Shown here in pieces: positions 1 through 8,646 of a stretch of DNA of 39,440 nucleotides (its first letter is position 1; each line of letters begins with the position of its first letter). The position numbers were made by a program, and so were the translations under genes. Location of the stretch: positions 1 through 39,440 of the forward strand of contig NZ_RLII01000028.1 of the NCBI RefSeq assembly GCF_004102745.1, given 5' to 3'. This stretch comes from Acetivibrio mesophilus. GTDB lineage: Bacteria > Bacillota > Clostridia > Acetivibrionales > Acetivibrionaceae. A model generated the notes under the pieces. It was not told the DNA's origin and ran no database searches. It saw only the letters and a list, made by a program, of their open reading frames with translations.

Positions 1-389
1 TCGCATCTGACGGCTATACTGCCTACAAGCTTGCTCAACAACAATTCATGTTGCAGAACATGGACTTCAATTTGTTCCAAGTTATCGGTCTTACCAATAA
101 TGATCCTGTTTCTACTGAATATCGTTGGCTCAAACAGACAATTGAACGCCTCAACCGAACTTTCAAGTTCTCTTATCAAATCACTAATGGCTATGGTAGC
201 GGGGAAGGCTCAAACACTCATGTTGCACTCTTTGTCGCCTATTACAATTTTCTTCGTCCCCATTCATACACCTACTGGCAGCCACTGAATTTTATCCCGG
301 AACTTGAATCCATTCCTAATATGCCAGGCAAGTGGCAGAAACTAATTGAGCTTTCTCAACAATTGATTTTATCCAAGCAAGTCTCGTAG
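1..389 (+). CDS. DDE transposase, C-terminal part (truncated by window edge)
   Basis: The frame is open from the window edge and ends at the TAG at 387-389, so only the last ~129 residues are visible. It begins with an S-D-G-Y-T-A-Y stretch, which fits the second catalytic Asp of an rve-type DDE transposase. It continues to an E-R-L-N-R-T-F segment, where the catalytic Glu is expected, and then Y-Y-N-F-L-R-P-H, a signature of this fold. The exact IS family cannot be fixed without the N-terminus; an IS6/IS240-like or related rve family is likely. It cuts and joins IS ends. The copy looks intact in the visible part. The nearest cellular gene is the xylanase, convergent and 367 bp away. Confidence 0.85.
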   Translation, partial: ASDGYTAYKLAQQQFMLQNMDFNLFQVIGLTNNDPVSTEYRWLKQTIERLNRTFKFSYQITNGYGSGEGSNTHVALFVAYYNFLRPHSYTYWQPLNFIPELESIPNMPGKWQKLIELSQQLILSKQVS

Positions 390-409
390 CAGCGTTTATG
401 CCGCGAAAG

Positions 410-544
410 CCTCTTGATAATGAGTGCCCGGCATGTTAGGCTATCGTGCCGGCATCAACCACCTTCAGAGCCCTTCTGCCTTGTTCAGTGTGGGGGATGC
501 CTCTGATGCCTGCAACATGCCGGCAGAGGCTCATTGTCAAGAGG
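410..544. repeat. Long nested inverted repeat downstream of the transposase
   Basis: The left arm (410-424) pairs with 530-544 over 15 bp with one mismatch. Just inside, a second arm around 426-437 (CCCGGCATGTT core) pairs with AACATGCCGG near 514-523. A further segment near 449-457 (TGCCGGCAT) can pair with the same right arm, so two mutually exclusive folds are possible. It lies ~20 bp after the transposase stop, so it may be part of the IS end or a transcribed structured RNA. No open frame there looks coding. The remaining intergenic part, 545-756, is AT-rich with a TA-run near 665-690 and no recognisable gene. Confidence 0.6.
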
Positions 545-756
545 ACCGTGGAATAAATGCGGAACTTTGGTATATTCTTCACTTTTCAAGGTGCATTTTG
601 TCTCGATAGTGGCAGGCCACATTTTTCATATGCTACTTTACACTATCCTTTAGCAATAACCCACACATATATATAATATATTATATTATATGATTTGTCA
701 CGTTTTTTAGAATTTTCTACTATTTTTTTGCTGTAAAATATTTAGTTAACTTATTT

Positions 757-2676
757 TTACCGCTCTCTCGGAAATTTGTCTAAAGTTTTTAATAAAAATC
801 TCTTAAGAATAGTCAAGTCTGTAGAATTAACTTTGCCATCACCGTTCAAATCTCCAGCCTCAACCCCTTTTTCCGGCACTTCGATAATCTTCAACAGGTA
901 TCTCTTCATTACAGTCAAATCCGTTGAAGTTATATACCCATCCTGATTCATATCTCCATATAAAACAGGGTCGACAGGGGTTCCGTCTACAGTAAATGTA
1001 TATACAGATGTCCCTTCTCCCTTATTAAGCTCAATGGTCTTAACAAAAGACTCTTGACCCGGAACATTTACAGTAACTTCATATATGCCGTGGAAGCCTC
1101 TGAAGTCAAATGCACCTTTGCTGTCGGTAGTACCCGAAGTAATTGTGGTCCATTCCTCCAGCAAAGCTTCGTATCTTCTTCCTGCCTCATTTATAGTCCA
1201 GTCCTGATCCACTATTGCAGCATCCTGCCCTCTCCAGTGGACACCTGCCCAGTAGCCCCACATTATAACACCGTCAACGGATGGATGACTGAATGCTATA
1301 CGGTAAAGATTTTCAAGGTTCTCCGCCCTCTTATTTACATCCGGTGTTTTAGAATCATATTCGGTTACCCATATAGGAATCCCCAAAGTTGCCAAATTAT
1401 CCAGTCTCGCCTTTACAACAAGGGGATCAACAGCTTCATCAAAATGCCCCTGTACCCCTATACCATCTATCTCGGCACCGTTTTCCAACAGCGATTCAAT
1501 CTGCCTTATGTAATCATCACCCTCAGCATAAGTGATAATGTTGAAATCATTTACAAAGAGCTTTGCATCGGGATCCAGTTCTCTGGTTCTCTTAAACATA
1601 TAAGGCCATATGGAATCTCCCAGACGACTCTTGAAGAAATCCCCATGGAGCATCTCATTGTTTACATCCCAATGAAGGAATTTGCCCCTAAAATGGGGAA
1701 CGACACTGTCAAGTCTTGCATCTATCGCTTTTTTAAGAGCATCTCCTGTAAGCCCTTTAATCCAAGACGGCTGCCATTCATCAGGTTCCCAGAATACGCA
1801 ATGACCTCTGACCTTTATATCGTTCTTTGCACACCAATCATACAAACTGTCCGCATTAGCATAGGAAACATTGCCCTGACTGCTTTCGTTAGAGTACCAT
1901 TTTGCTTCGTTTTCAAATACTGCCCACTCATAATGATCTTTGAAAAACTCGGTATAACGGGAATCATACATTGCATTTACGGTGATAGCAGATCCAAACC
2001 CAAAATCATGTTTTACCTGCCTCACATCAAGGCTCACCCCTGAGACCGGCTTATTGTTTGAATCCACAATCTTTATTTTTGCGTCCCTTTTTCTAATTTG
2101 CTCAATTCTTGCATTTGCCTCTTCCTTCCATGTCGCAGACGAACCTACTTCGGTCACTGCGATGTCATCCACATAGTAGCTGACACCTGCTGTTGGGCCT
2201 TCTATATAAAGCTCAAGGTTTGTAACATCAGTACCGGTATAATTGTATGGTCCTGACAGCCTATACCATTTGGAACCGTCAACAGTACTTAGCGTTATAC
2301 TGTCATACACCGGTTCCTTCCCGTCATCGACTTTCTTCATTGATATTTTGACTTGATGGCTTCCTGTTCCCACAATTTTGACCCATGCCGAAATTTGATA
2401 GGTCATACCTACGGTCAGCTTATCAAGCATGTCCTGAGCTACACCATTCCACTCCTGAGTCCTGTCATCAACGACAACGCAATAGCTTCCGCTGTGGGCA
2501 TCAGTGTCAACTACATCGATACTACAATCTCCATAAGGATACCACCCTTCTGTGCTCCCTAGCTCGAATCCCGGATTGAAAAGTAGATTGTCTTCTGCTG
2601 CCAAAGCCCCATCCATAGGGATAATAAAGGTCAGCAACAAGGTAACAATAAGAATAAGTGTTCCTGCTTTTTTCAT
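757..2676 (-). CDS. Cellulosomal endo-1,4-beta-xylanase (CBM22-GH10-dockerin I)
   Basis: A secreted enzyme of 639 aa that hydrolyses internal beta-1,4 bonds of xylan. In order: signal peptide (about 1-27, ending in A-L-A-A); CBM22-like carbohydrate-binding module (about 30-172, N-P-G-F-E start, Y-Y-V-D-D-I end); GH10 barrel (about 195-510); a small beta-rich segment (about 512-562); and a type I dockerin (about 572-636) with two calcium-binding repeats, G-D-M-N-Q-D-G and G-D-L-N-G-D-G. The catalytic acid/base fits E341 in W-D-V-N-N-E, and the nucleophile fits E439 in W-V-T-E-Y. The dockerin means it docks on a scaffoldin cohesin in the cellulosome. The layout equals that of C. thermocellum XynC, but I do not assert that name. 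An SD (GGGGGA) lies upstream of the ATG. The gene upstream ends 74 bp away, so this gene may have its own promoter. Confidence 0.97.
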   Translation of the reverse strand: MKKAGTLILIVTLLLTFIIPMDGALAAEDNLLFNPGFELGSTEGWYPYGDCSIDVVDTDAHSGSYCVVVDDRTQEWNGVAQDMLDKLTVGMTYQISAWVKIVGTGSHQVKISMKKVDDGKEPVYDSITLSTVDGSKWYRLSGPYNYTGTDVTNLELYIEGPTAGVSYYVDDIAVTEVGSSATWKEEANARIEQIRKRDAKIKIVDSNNKPVSGVSLDVRQVKHDFGFGSAITVNAMYDSRYTEFFKDHYEWAVFENEAKWYSNESSQGNVSYANADSLYDWCAKNDIKVRGHCVFWEPDEWQPSWIKGLTGDALKKAIDARLDSVVPHFRGKFLHWDVNNEMLHGDFFKSRLGDSIWPYMFKRTRELDPDAKLFVNDFNIITYAEGDDYIRQIESLLENGAEIDGIGVQGHFDEAVDPLVVKARLDNLATLGIPIWVTEYDSKTPDVNKRAENLENLYRIAFSHPSVDGVIMWGYWAGVHWRGQDAAIVDQDWTINEAGRRYEALLEEWTTITSGTTDSKGAFDFRGFHGIYEVTVNVPGQESFVKTIELNKGEGTSVYTFTVDGTPVDPVLYGDMNQDGYITSTDLTVMKRYLLKIIEVPEKGVEAGDLNGDGKVNSTDLTILKRFLLKTLDKFPRER

Positions 2677-2750
2677 GAAAAAATCATCCCCCTAAAAAAA
2701 ATACATATCGTAACTATATTGCTTCGCAAAATTAGAGGGTTTTAAGTCGC

Positions 2751-4073
2751 TTAATTCATTTTTTTCGGAATAAAGTTTCCTTGAAAAACAGAATTGTAAA
2801 GTATAAAAGTAACTACAATTAGAAGGGGAAATGTCGGCATTGCAAACCTGCCTTCCCCGCCTTCAACCAAGGCTATCAGAATTGATACTCCAATAACTAA
2901 TATATATACAAGAGAAAAAACAAGCAATATATTATTACTGATTTTTTTCCCAGTCTGCCTCCTTGTTATGAAAAATACTAAGGGGGCTACTAAAAACGGT
3001 AATTGCAATAAAATCAAAATACTCCTTTGAAGAATGTTAATAAATCTAACAGGCATAGGGACACCCGTCTCTGTCCTTATAAGGATTCCAAAGGTTTTCC
3101 AAAAATTCACTTCCGATCTTAATACAGCTCTAAAATATACATCAGGCTTCTTTAGCATAACTTTTATACACATATCCTTGACTTTCTTCGACAGTTCCTC
3201 ATAGTTAAGCCCGGTTTTTTCCTGCAATTCATCTGTTATTGCCCATATCGTATCGATATGAGGAGTTCCTTCCCGAATATTTTTATCTCTTTCCCTTATA
3301 TATACTTCCTTAATGACATTATAAGGATAATCATTCGGCGCCAACTCAATATAGTCCCCTGCCATCTCCATAAAGGCAAACCCACGGCCTGTAGCTATGC
3401 TGAATGTATTATTATATTTCAAGTTTACATATGACCAGCTAACTACAGAAATAGCCAGAGGTATCAAGCTTATAAAAGAATATAATATTATCTTTGGAAG
3501 TTTATATTTTTCTTTCCATAAAGCAAACAGAAAATAGACAGTATATAAAAATGGCAGCACAAAATATATAGGTCTTGTTAATCCGGCAATACACGAAAGT
3601 ACTATAACAGATATTATCTTCAAAAACACATGGTTTTTATTGGTGTTTATATTCGTAAATAATGCAAAACTCAGTATTATGAAAAAAGCTGCCGTGGTTT
3701 CACTCAAAATAGCCATTTCAAAGAACAAAAACGGTATAAACAATGAGTAAAGGCACGAAGCAAGCAAGGATATCATTGTATTATTTGTGAATTTATAGAT
3801 GATATTCGCAATTAAATATGAAATAGTTATTCCCATTATCATTTGTATGAGAACGACAATTTTGAGGTTCAATCCCGATAATAATATAATAAACGGATAT
3901 CCCGGAGTCCTTAGCCCGTCAAAATTTGAAAAATCAAGTTTTGCAATCATATTTGCCAACTCAATGTATGATTCTGTATCCGGACACATTATTGGATCGG
4001 ATGTAAAAAAAATCACCAAACGAACAACTGAAATAAACAAGGTATACAATAACAGCACTGGCTTAAACTTCAT
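2751..4073 (-). CDS. Polytopic membrane protein, GT-C/GT39-like glycosyltransferase
   Basis: About 440 aa with roughly ten hydrophobic segments spread over the whole length, so an integral membrane protein. Near the N-terminus it has an acidic D-T-E-S-Y segment after the first membrane span and then R-T-P-G-Y-P. Both are typical of the first extracytoplasmic loop of GT-C enzymes that use polyprenyl-phosphate sugars (ArnT/PMT/GT39 group). A long hydrophilic loop (about 225-300) precedes the last four or five spans. The longer frame starts at 4091, but GGAG stands 8 nt before the ATG at 4073 and nothing stands before the first ATG, so 4073 is preferred. The sugar and acceptor cannot be read from sequence. 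Family call is moderate; membrane topology is clear. Confidence 0.75.
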   Translation of the reverse strand: MKFKPVLLLYTLFISVVRLVIFFTSDPIMCPDTESYIELANMIAKLDFSNFDGLRTPGYPFIILLSGLNLKIVVLIQMIMGITISYLIANIIYKFTNNTMISLLASCLYSLFIPFLFFEMAILSETTAAFFIILSFALFTNINTNKNHVFLKIISVIVLSCIAGLTRPIYFVLPFLYTVYFLFALWKEKYKLPKIILYSFISLIPLAISVVSWSYVNLKYNNTFSIATGRGFAFMEMAGDYIELAPNDYPYNVIKEVYIRERDKNIREGTPHIDTIWAITDELQEKTGLNYEELSKKVKDMCIKVMLKKPDVYFRAVLRSEVNFWKTFGILIRTETGVPMPVRFINILQRSILILLQLPFLVAPLVFFITRRQTGKKISNNILLVFSLVYILVIGVSILIALVEGGEGRFAMPTFPLLIVVTFILYNSVFQGNFIPKKMN

Positions 4074-4546
4074 TTTCTCGTCTCCACACATTATGTAATT
4101 TCTTATTGTTTGTTGTTAATGATTGCCAAGTTAAGTAATTATTAAACTATATCAAGTATATCAGTGCTATTTTATCCCTTCAACCTACATTTTCCCTTAT
4201 GTTGAAAAACCAACTACAACAAATGATCTGATAGCTCCCTCTTTTCTGAATTTTCTCTTAATATCTAATATTTGAAAATAAAAAAAGACTTTGGAATATC
4301 CAAAATCGATGAAAATTTTGATTGCAAAATATATAGGATGAATCTTGATTTAATTGAGATAAGGGAAATTACAATAAATGTTGAGAGAATTTGTCCGTTT
4401 ACAATTCCTGGAAGCATATGCATTTGTCAAGGCCAAAATGCCATAGCAATACATTGCATCCTTTACAAATGTACATACTTCCAGTAGTTATAAATTAAGA
4501 AAATTTTACCAATTCGCTATGATCTGCCTAAATAAATATACTGATT
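4074..4546. other. Intergenic region, no convincing gene
   Basis: This holds 473 bp between coaX and the GT-C-like gene. A 71-codon frame on the plus strand (4272-4487) starts with TTG, has no SD, and its 3' part is made of inverted-repeat arms, so I do not call it. An AT-only stem (AAATAAA / TTTATTT) just downstream of coaX near 4530-4555 might act as a weak terminator. Nothing else is recognised. Confidence 0.5.
4408..4484. repeat. Imperfect 20-bp inverted repeat with 37-nt loop
   Basis: CTGGAAGCATATGCATTTGT (4408-4427) faces ACAAATGTACATACTTCCAG (4465-4484); 17 of 20 positions pair. Inside the loop GCAAT and ATTGC can pair again. It could be a transcribed hairpin or the remains of a small mobile repeat. 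It has no U-tract, so it is not a standard terminator. Confidence 0.6.
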
Positions 4547-5314
4547 TTATTTATTTCGCTCATATATAATTCTTAGCCCTTCCATTGTAAGAAGTCCATT
4601 AATTTCATCTATTGTCTCGGATTCGCTGGCAATAAGCCTTGCCATTCCGCCGGTAGCAATAACTTTTATATTGTCTTCCTTCATTTCCTTCTTCATACGT
4701 CGCACTATATAATCAACTTTTCCAACATATCCGTATATGATTCCAGCCTGCATACTGGCAACTGTATTGCGTCCTATTACCGTTTCGGGCTTCGTGAGAT
4801 CTATTTTCGGAAGTTTTGCCGCCTTCTGATATAACGCTTCTGCAGAAATCTTTATCCCGGGACAGATTACCCCTCCAAGGTATTCGCATTTTGATGAAAC
4901 TGCACAAAAGGTTGTGGCAGTGCCAAAATCAACAATAATAAAAGGTCCTCCGTATAGTTCGCACGCAGCCACTGCGTTGATAATCCTGTCCGCTCCTACT
5001 TCCCTTGGATTCTCATACTTTATATTTATTCCGGTTTTGATCCCCGGCCCCACAATCATTGGTTCCCGCTTGAAATACTTTCGTATGGCATGTTCGATAG
5101 AATACATTATAGGCGGTACCACAGAAGCTACAACTACCGCTTCAATCTCGTCAATATCCAGCTTTTCATAATTAAAAAGACTTACCATAAACATGCCGTA
5201 TTCATCTGAGGTCTTTCCCTTGCTTGTCTCCATCCTCCAATGATTCAAAAGATTTGTGCCATCATATACCCCAAACACAGTGTTGGTATTTCCAACATCT
5301 ATAACCAATATCAT
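4547..5314 (-). CDS. coaX: Type III pantothenate kinase
   Basis: Phosphorylates pantothenate with ATP, the first step of coenzyme A synthesis; cytoplasmic, ASKHA fold. Visible family marks are the N-terminal I-D-V-G-N-T-N-T phosphate loop, G-A-D-R-I-I-N-A in the middle, D-F-G-T-A-T-T, and L-G-G-V-I-C-P-G-I with an acidic/basic tail typical of CoaX. Length of 255 aa is normal. A GTG at 5323 would add three residues, but it sits only 2 nt from GGAG. The ATG at 5314 gives the usual M-I-L-V-I-D-V start. It is the last gene of the minus-strand run, 21 bp after the Asn-rich gene. Confidence 0.96.
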   Translation of the reverse strand: MILVIDVGNTNTVFGVYDGTNLLNHWRMETSKGKTSDEYGMFMVSLFNYEKLDIDEIEAVVVASVVPPIMYSIEHAIRKYFKREPMIVGPGIKTGINIKYENPREVGADRIINAVAACELYGGPFIIVDFGTATTFCAVSSKCEYLGGVICPGIKISAEALYQKAAKLPKIDLTKPETVIGRNTVASMQAGIIYGYVGKVDYIVRRMKKEMKEDNIKVIATGGMARLIASESETIDEINGLLTMEGLRIIYERNK

Positions 5315-5335
5315 TTTAATCACATCTCCAAATGT

Positions 5336-5905
5336 CTAAACTCCAAGTCTCATACTCTTGATTTCTTTTATTTCAAGCTTTATTTCCTTTTCAATTCTTT
5401 CAATATCCAGCTTAATGTCTTCCACAGTTTCCTCAGCTTTTATTCTTCCCGAATCCCTATAAGAATAGCTGTTGTTTTGTGTGCCACCTGTTCTCGGCTG
5501 CCCATTTTCTTTTCTAAATCCGTTTCCTTTATGAAAGTTGTTATTTTCCTTATAAGAATTTTCATCCCTGCCGGGACGCGGACTTTTTACATTGGCATTT
5601 TCTCTGCTCTGTTTATTATCTTTTAAATTCGGCCTGTTTTCCTTTGCGTAATTTCCATCCTTATTGTAATTATCTTTGTTGTAATTGCTCTTATTTGAAT
5701 AATTTCCCTTGTTCGCACCCTGATCATTGTTATTTCTTCTATTATTATAATAGTCTCTTCTTCTGTTATTTCTGTTACTGTTATTATTGCCGGTATTTTT
5801 ATTTGTGTTGCTTGCGCCGTTATTAACACTGCTATTATTGCTGCTCCTGCTGCTATTTACACTGTCGCCACTGTTGCCGTTATTACCGTTGATATTATCA
5901 ACCAC
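5336..5905 (-). CDS. Asn-rich, low-complexity disordered protein with charged C-terminal helix
   Basis: Not recognised as a named family. The 189 aa begin with a GTG codon, 9 nt after a strong GGGGGA. Residues 1-150 are almost only Asn, Ser, Gly, Arg, Lys, Asp and Tyr, with N-N-R-R-R-D-Y-Y-N-N-R-R and repeated Y-N-K-D segments, so this part should be disordered and basic. Residues about 155-185 (E-E-T-V-E-D-I-K-L-D-I-E-R-I-E-K) form a heptad-like charged helix that could oligomerise. There is no signal peptide. It lies 21 bp before coaX and after an amidohydrolase, in the same direction, so it is probably co-transcribed. An RNA- or nucleic-acid-binding role is possible from composition, but this is only inference. 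Confidence 0.7.
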   Translation of the reverse strand: MVDNINGNNGNSGDSVNSSRSSNNSSVNNGASNTNKNTGNNNSNRNNRRRDYYNNRRNNNDQGANKGNYSNKSNYNKDNYNKDGNYAKENRPNLKDNKQSRENANVKSPRPGRDENSYKENNNFHKGNGFRKENGQPRTGGTQNNSYSYRDSGRIKAEETVEDIKLDIERIEKEIKLEIKEIKSMRLGV

Positions 5906-6020
5906 TATGAATCCCCCTTCTGGAATAAGTATCTCCTCCCTGTTTGGGTCAAAATAAAATGTTCTTCAAGGACATCTTTGTTTGACTGCAAGTCTCAGGT
6001 CTTAATCATTATCGTCATAA

Positions 6021-6809
6021 TCACAATTCCAATAAAGCTTTTGCATTTAATCCCAAAATGGCATTTTCAGCCTCTTCCCCAAGATTAAGTCCTTTAAGCT
6101 TTGAAATTGCCTCCCCCTGGTCCATCCAAGGAGAATCTGTCGCAAAAAGAATTTTCTTTAAGTCATGGTTCTTAATAATCCTTTTTGCCTGTTTGTCATC
6201 AATAAAGTCCAGACTGTATGAAGTATCCAAATAGATGTCGGTTCCCACTAAAAATCGTTCTACATCGTCCCAGAAGGAGAAACCTCCCATATGTGCAGCT
6301 ACAACTTTGCACCCCGGAAATGTCCGAACAATCTTTTCAAGTCTTTCAGGTGTCGCATGATATGGCGCAGGAAGACCAATATCCACACCTGCATGGAATA
6401 CCACTATAAGGCCTAATCCAAAAGCTGTCTCATAAATCGGAAACATCTTTTTGTCATCCACAAAGAACTGCTGATAGTCGGGATGGAATTTTATACCTCT
6501 AATTCCCATATCCTTCATCCTGAAAAGCTCTCTTTTCCAATCTCCATAATCCGGGTGAATACTTCCAAACGCAATGATCTCTTCATCCTGAATTTCAGCG
6601 GACCAGTTATTGATATTTTCTGTCTGTGTCGCTTTTGTAGCAATAGAGAGAACAACTGATTTTGAAACACCGGCCTTTTTCATCGATTCCTTCAATCCAC
6701 TTATTGTACCGTCAACCCTTGGAGGAATGCCGGCAGTCGCAGCAAGCTGCGAGACAGCTCTTGGAGCAAGCTTATCAGGAAAGCAGTGTACATGGAAGTC
6801 AATAATCAT
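6021..6809 (-). CDS. Amidohydrolase-2 family metal-dependent hydrolase
   Basis: A 262-aa TIM-barrel hydrolase. The H6-x-H8 metal pair stands at the start (D-F-H-V-H), followed by I-K-F-H-P-D-Y, V-F-H-A-G, A-A-H-M-G-G and F-A-T-D-S-P-W, which supply the later metal-binding His and the final catalytic Asp. This is the order seen in the Amidohydro_2 group (decarboxylase/hydrolase-like enzymes). No signal peptide, so cytoplasmic. GGGAGAG precedes the ATG. The substrate is unknown; neighbours (birA, coaX) do not point to one pathway. Confidence 0.88.
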   Translation of the reverse strand: MIIDFHVHCFPDKLAPRAVSQLAATAGIPPRVDGTISGLKESMKKAGVSKSVVLSIATKATQTENINNWSAEIQDEEIIAFGSIHPDYGDWKRELFRMKDMGIRGIKFHPDYQQFFVDDKKMFPIYETAFGLGLIVVFHAGVDIGLPAPYHATPERLEKIVRTFPGCKVVAAHMGGFSFWDDVERFLVGTDIYLDTSYSLDFIDDKQAKRIIKNHDLKKILFATDSPWMDQGEAISKLKGLNLGEEAENAILGLNAKALLEL

Positions 6810-6884
6810 TGTACAACTCTCCCAACATATAATATAACATAATATTAAATTAATATAATTAATCTATATAAACAATCCTATGGG

Positions 6885-7892
6885 CTATGTATATCCCAAA
6901 AGTCCTCTTACAGAAACCTCTCCCGACAAAACTTCTCTTACTGTTCCGTCACTTAATCTTACTATAAGCCTGCCATTTTGGTCTATATCCTGTGCAGTAC
7001 CAATATACTGCTCTTCCTTGTAATTTATAAGCACCTCTTTTCCCAGCGTTACGGAATACTTTTTCCATTCTTCAATAATTACACCCACTTTGCCTTCTTT
7101 AATTGTGTCATATACTTCTTCCAGTTCCGACAATATTGTTTTTACAAGATGACTTCTCCTGAATCCAGAGATATCCAAACCATGCTTCTCTTTTAAATAA
7201 ATACCCAAAGATGTAGCTCTGTCTCTTATCTCTTTAGGAAACTCAGATTCCTGCTGGCTAAAGTTCATCCCAATCCCAAGGACAAGATAATTGACTCTTT
7301 CCATTTCCATACTCATTTCCGTAAGGATGCCGCAGACTTTTTTCCCATCCAGAACTATATCATTAGGCCATTTTATTCCGGCATTTACGTCCATAGCTTT
7401 CTTTAATGCGGAGGCTACTGCTACCGAAGCAGCAAGGGTAATAATTTGAACATCCTCCAATCCAACAGCCGGGCGCAACACAATAGACATCCATATTCCC
7501 TTCTTATCCGTGGAATCCCAGCTTCTACCCAACCTTCCCCGCCCCTGGGTCTGGCGTTCGGCCAGAACAACCGTGCCGTCATCGCAGCCCTTTTGAGCAA
7601 GTGTTTTTGCATAGTTATTGGTTGAATCAACCTCGGAAAAGCAGTGAACACTTTTGCCAATAGTTTCAGTGTCAAGACCTTCTTTTATTTCCCATGGATT
7701 AATTATATCAGGCACATAACTTAATTTATAGCCTTTTTTTGAAGAAGAATCAATAACATAACCTTCTTTTTTTAGCTCGTTAATACATTTCCATACAGCA
7801 GTCCTTGATACTCCAAGGCCGCTGCTCAGCTCCTCGCCGGAGACAAACTCCCCCTTTGAGTCTTTTAGCTTTCTTAAAATAACATCTTTCAC
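6885..7892 (-). CDS. birA: Biotin-protein ligase / biotin operon repressor
   Basis: Makes biotinyl-AMP and transfers biotin to the lysine of carboxyl-carrier proteins; this version can also repress transcription. Residues 1-60 are a winged helix-turn-helix (G-E-E-L-S-S-G-L-G-V-S-R-T-A-V-W-K). The ligase core has the biotin/ATP loop G-R-G-R-L-G-R-S-W, then K-W-P-N-D-I and V-C-G-I-L-T-E, and ends with the SH3-like C-terminal domain. Length of 335 aa fits the bifunctional group II BirA. The start is GTG with GAGGG 5 nt upstream. It follows the 205-aa unknown gene by 21 bp. No biotin synthesis genes are in the window. Confidence 0.96.
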   Translation of the reverse strand: MKDVILRKLKDSKGEFVSGEELSSGLGVSRTAVWKCINELKKEGYVIDSSSKKGYKLSYVPDIINPWEIKEGLDTETIGKSVHCFSEVDSTNNYAKTLAQKGCDDGTVVLAERQTQGRGRLGRSWDSTDKKGIWMSIVLRPAVGLEDVQIITLAASVAVASALKKAMDVNAGIKWPNDIVLDGKKVCGILTEMSMEMERVNYLVLGIGMNFSQQESEFPKEIRDRATSLGIYLKEKHGLDISGFRRSHLVKTILSELEEVYDTIKEGKVGVIIEEWKKYSVTLGKEVLINYKEEQYIGTAQDIDQNGRLIVRLSDGTVREVLSGEVSVRGLLGYT

Positions 7893-7913
7893 CTTTACCC
7901 TCTCTTACTAAAA

Positions 7914-8531
7914 CTAAATGTCAGGCTTTTTTGCCATAAAAGCTTTGCCTGCCTCTTTATCCAGAAAAACAACTGCCTTACTTCCTTTATCTTCTACCTT
8001 TTCTAATTTACCTTCTTTTTCCAACTCACAGTAGAAATAGTACAACATTATATCGTTGATATTAGGATAATCTTCTTTTAAGTTTTCAACAATATTATTT
8101 ATATATAGTTCCTCAGAATTATCAAATAAAACAGGCGAATCCAACCTTTTATCCAAAAGGCTTATGTGCTCACTTATAACAGTGCTTGTAACAAGGCACT
8201 CCGGAAGTCTGTACAATCCAAAGGGATAATCCTTAATCGGCATAATTGAGTCAAGATAAAGCCCCATCACCGCTTGATGATTAAGTCCAATCTCATACAG
8301 GTATCTATCCGCCACAAAGCAATACTCTGAAGGCAGCTCAAGCTTAACGCATTTTAAGCTTTCAGACCTGTATTTCTCAATATCATCTTTAGGATTTAAG
8401 AGTGCTGATATGCACTTCATTTTAGTATTTCCTATAATTACTTCCTTTTCGAAACACTCTGACAGCTTCAAACCGCACTCTACAGCATTTTCAACTTCCT
8501 CTGCAGGGATGTAGTAGTATACTTCTACCAT
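7914..8531 (-). CDS. Conserved hypothetical protein, cytoplasmic
   Basis: Not recognised. A 221-codon frame is open from 8579, but a near-perfect GGAGGTGTCTCT precedes the ATG at 8531, giving a 205-aa protein that starts M-V-E-V-Y-Y-Y-I-P. No signal peptide or membrane segment is seen. Several cysteines (C-G-L-K-L-S-E-C, K-C-I-S) are spread in the N-terminal half. Its C-terminal 60 residues are helical and charged. It sits between folK and birA with 21 bp to birA, so it probably shares their transcript; that does not tell its function. Confidence 0.75.
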   Translation of the reverse strand: MVEVYYYIPAEEVENAVECGLKLSECFEKEVIIGNTKMKCISALLNPKDDIEKYRSESLKCVKLELPSEYCFVADRYLYEIGLNHQAVMGLYLDSIMPIKDYPFGLYRLPECLVTSTVISEHISLLDKRLDSPVLFDNSEELYINNIVENLKEDYPNINDIMLYYFYCELEKEGKLEKVEDKGSKAVVFLDKEAGKAFMAKKPDI

Positions 8532-8646
8532 AGAGACACCTCCAAAAAGCTTACCTTTGTACTGTACCAAACAATCCAATTATACTAATTATAACACTTC
8601 AGTTCAAAGAAAACATCTATTGCCTCGTTATATTATTTTAGCAGAT

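Noticed and set aside
1054-2043. 329-codon frame antisense to the xylanase
   Set aside because: Shadow of the GH10 gene; its translation has no domain pattern, while the other strand has all GH10 motifs.
2677-2750. Sigma-I-like promoter (ACCC ... CGAA) upstream of the xylanase
   Set aside because: The spacing between the two elements (10 nt) looks too short and the boxes are incomplete; no firm promoter can be named here.
4272-4487. 71-codon plus-strand frame starting with TTG
   Set aside because: No Shine-Dalgarno, rare start, and its 3' third is built from inverted-repeat arms; no recognisable protein pattern.
5644-5826. Plus-strand Cys/Tyr-rich 60-codon frame
   Set aside because: It is the complement of the Asn-rich coding region; low-complexity artefact.
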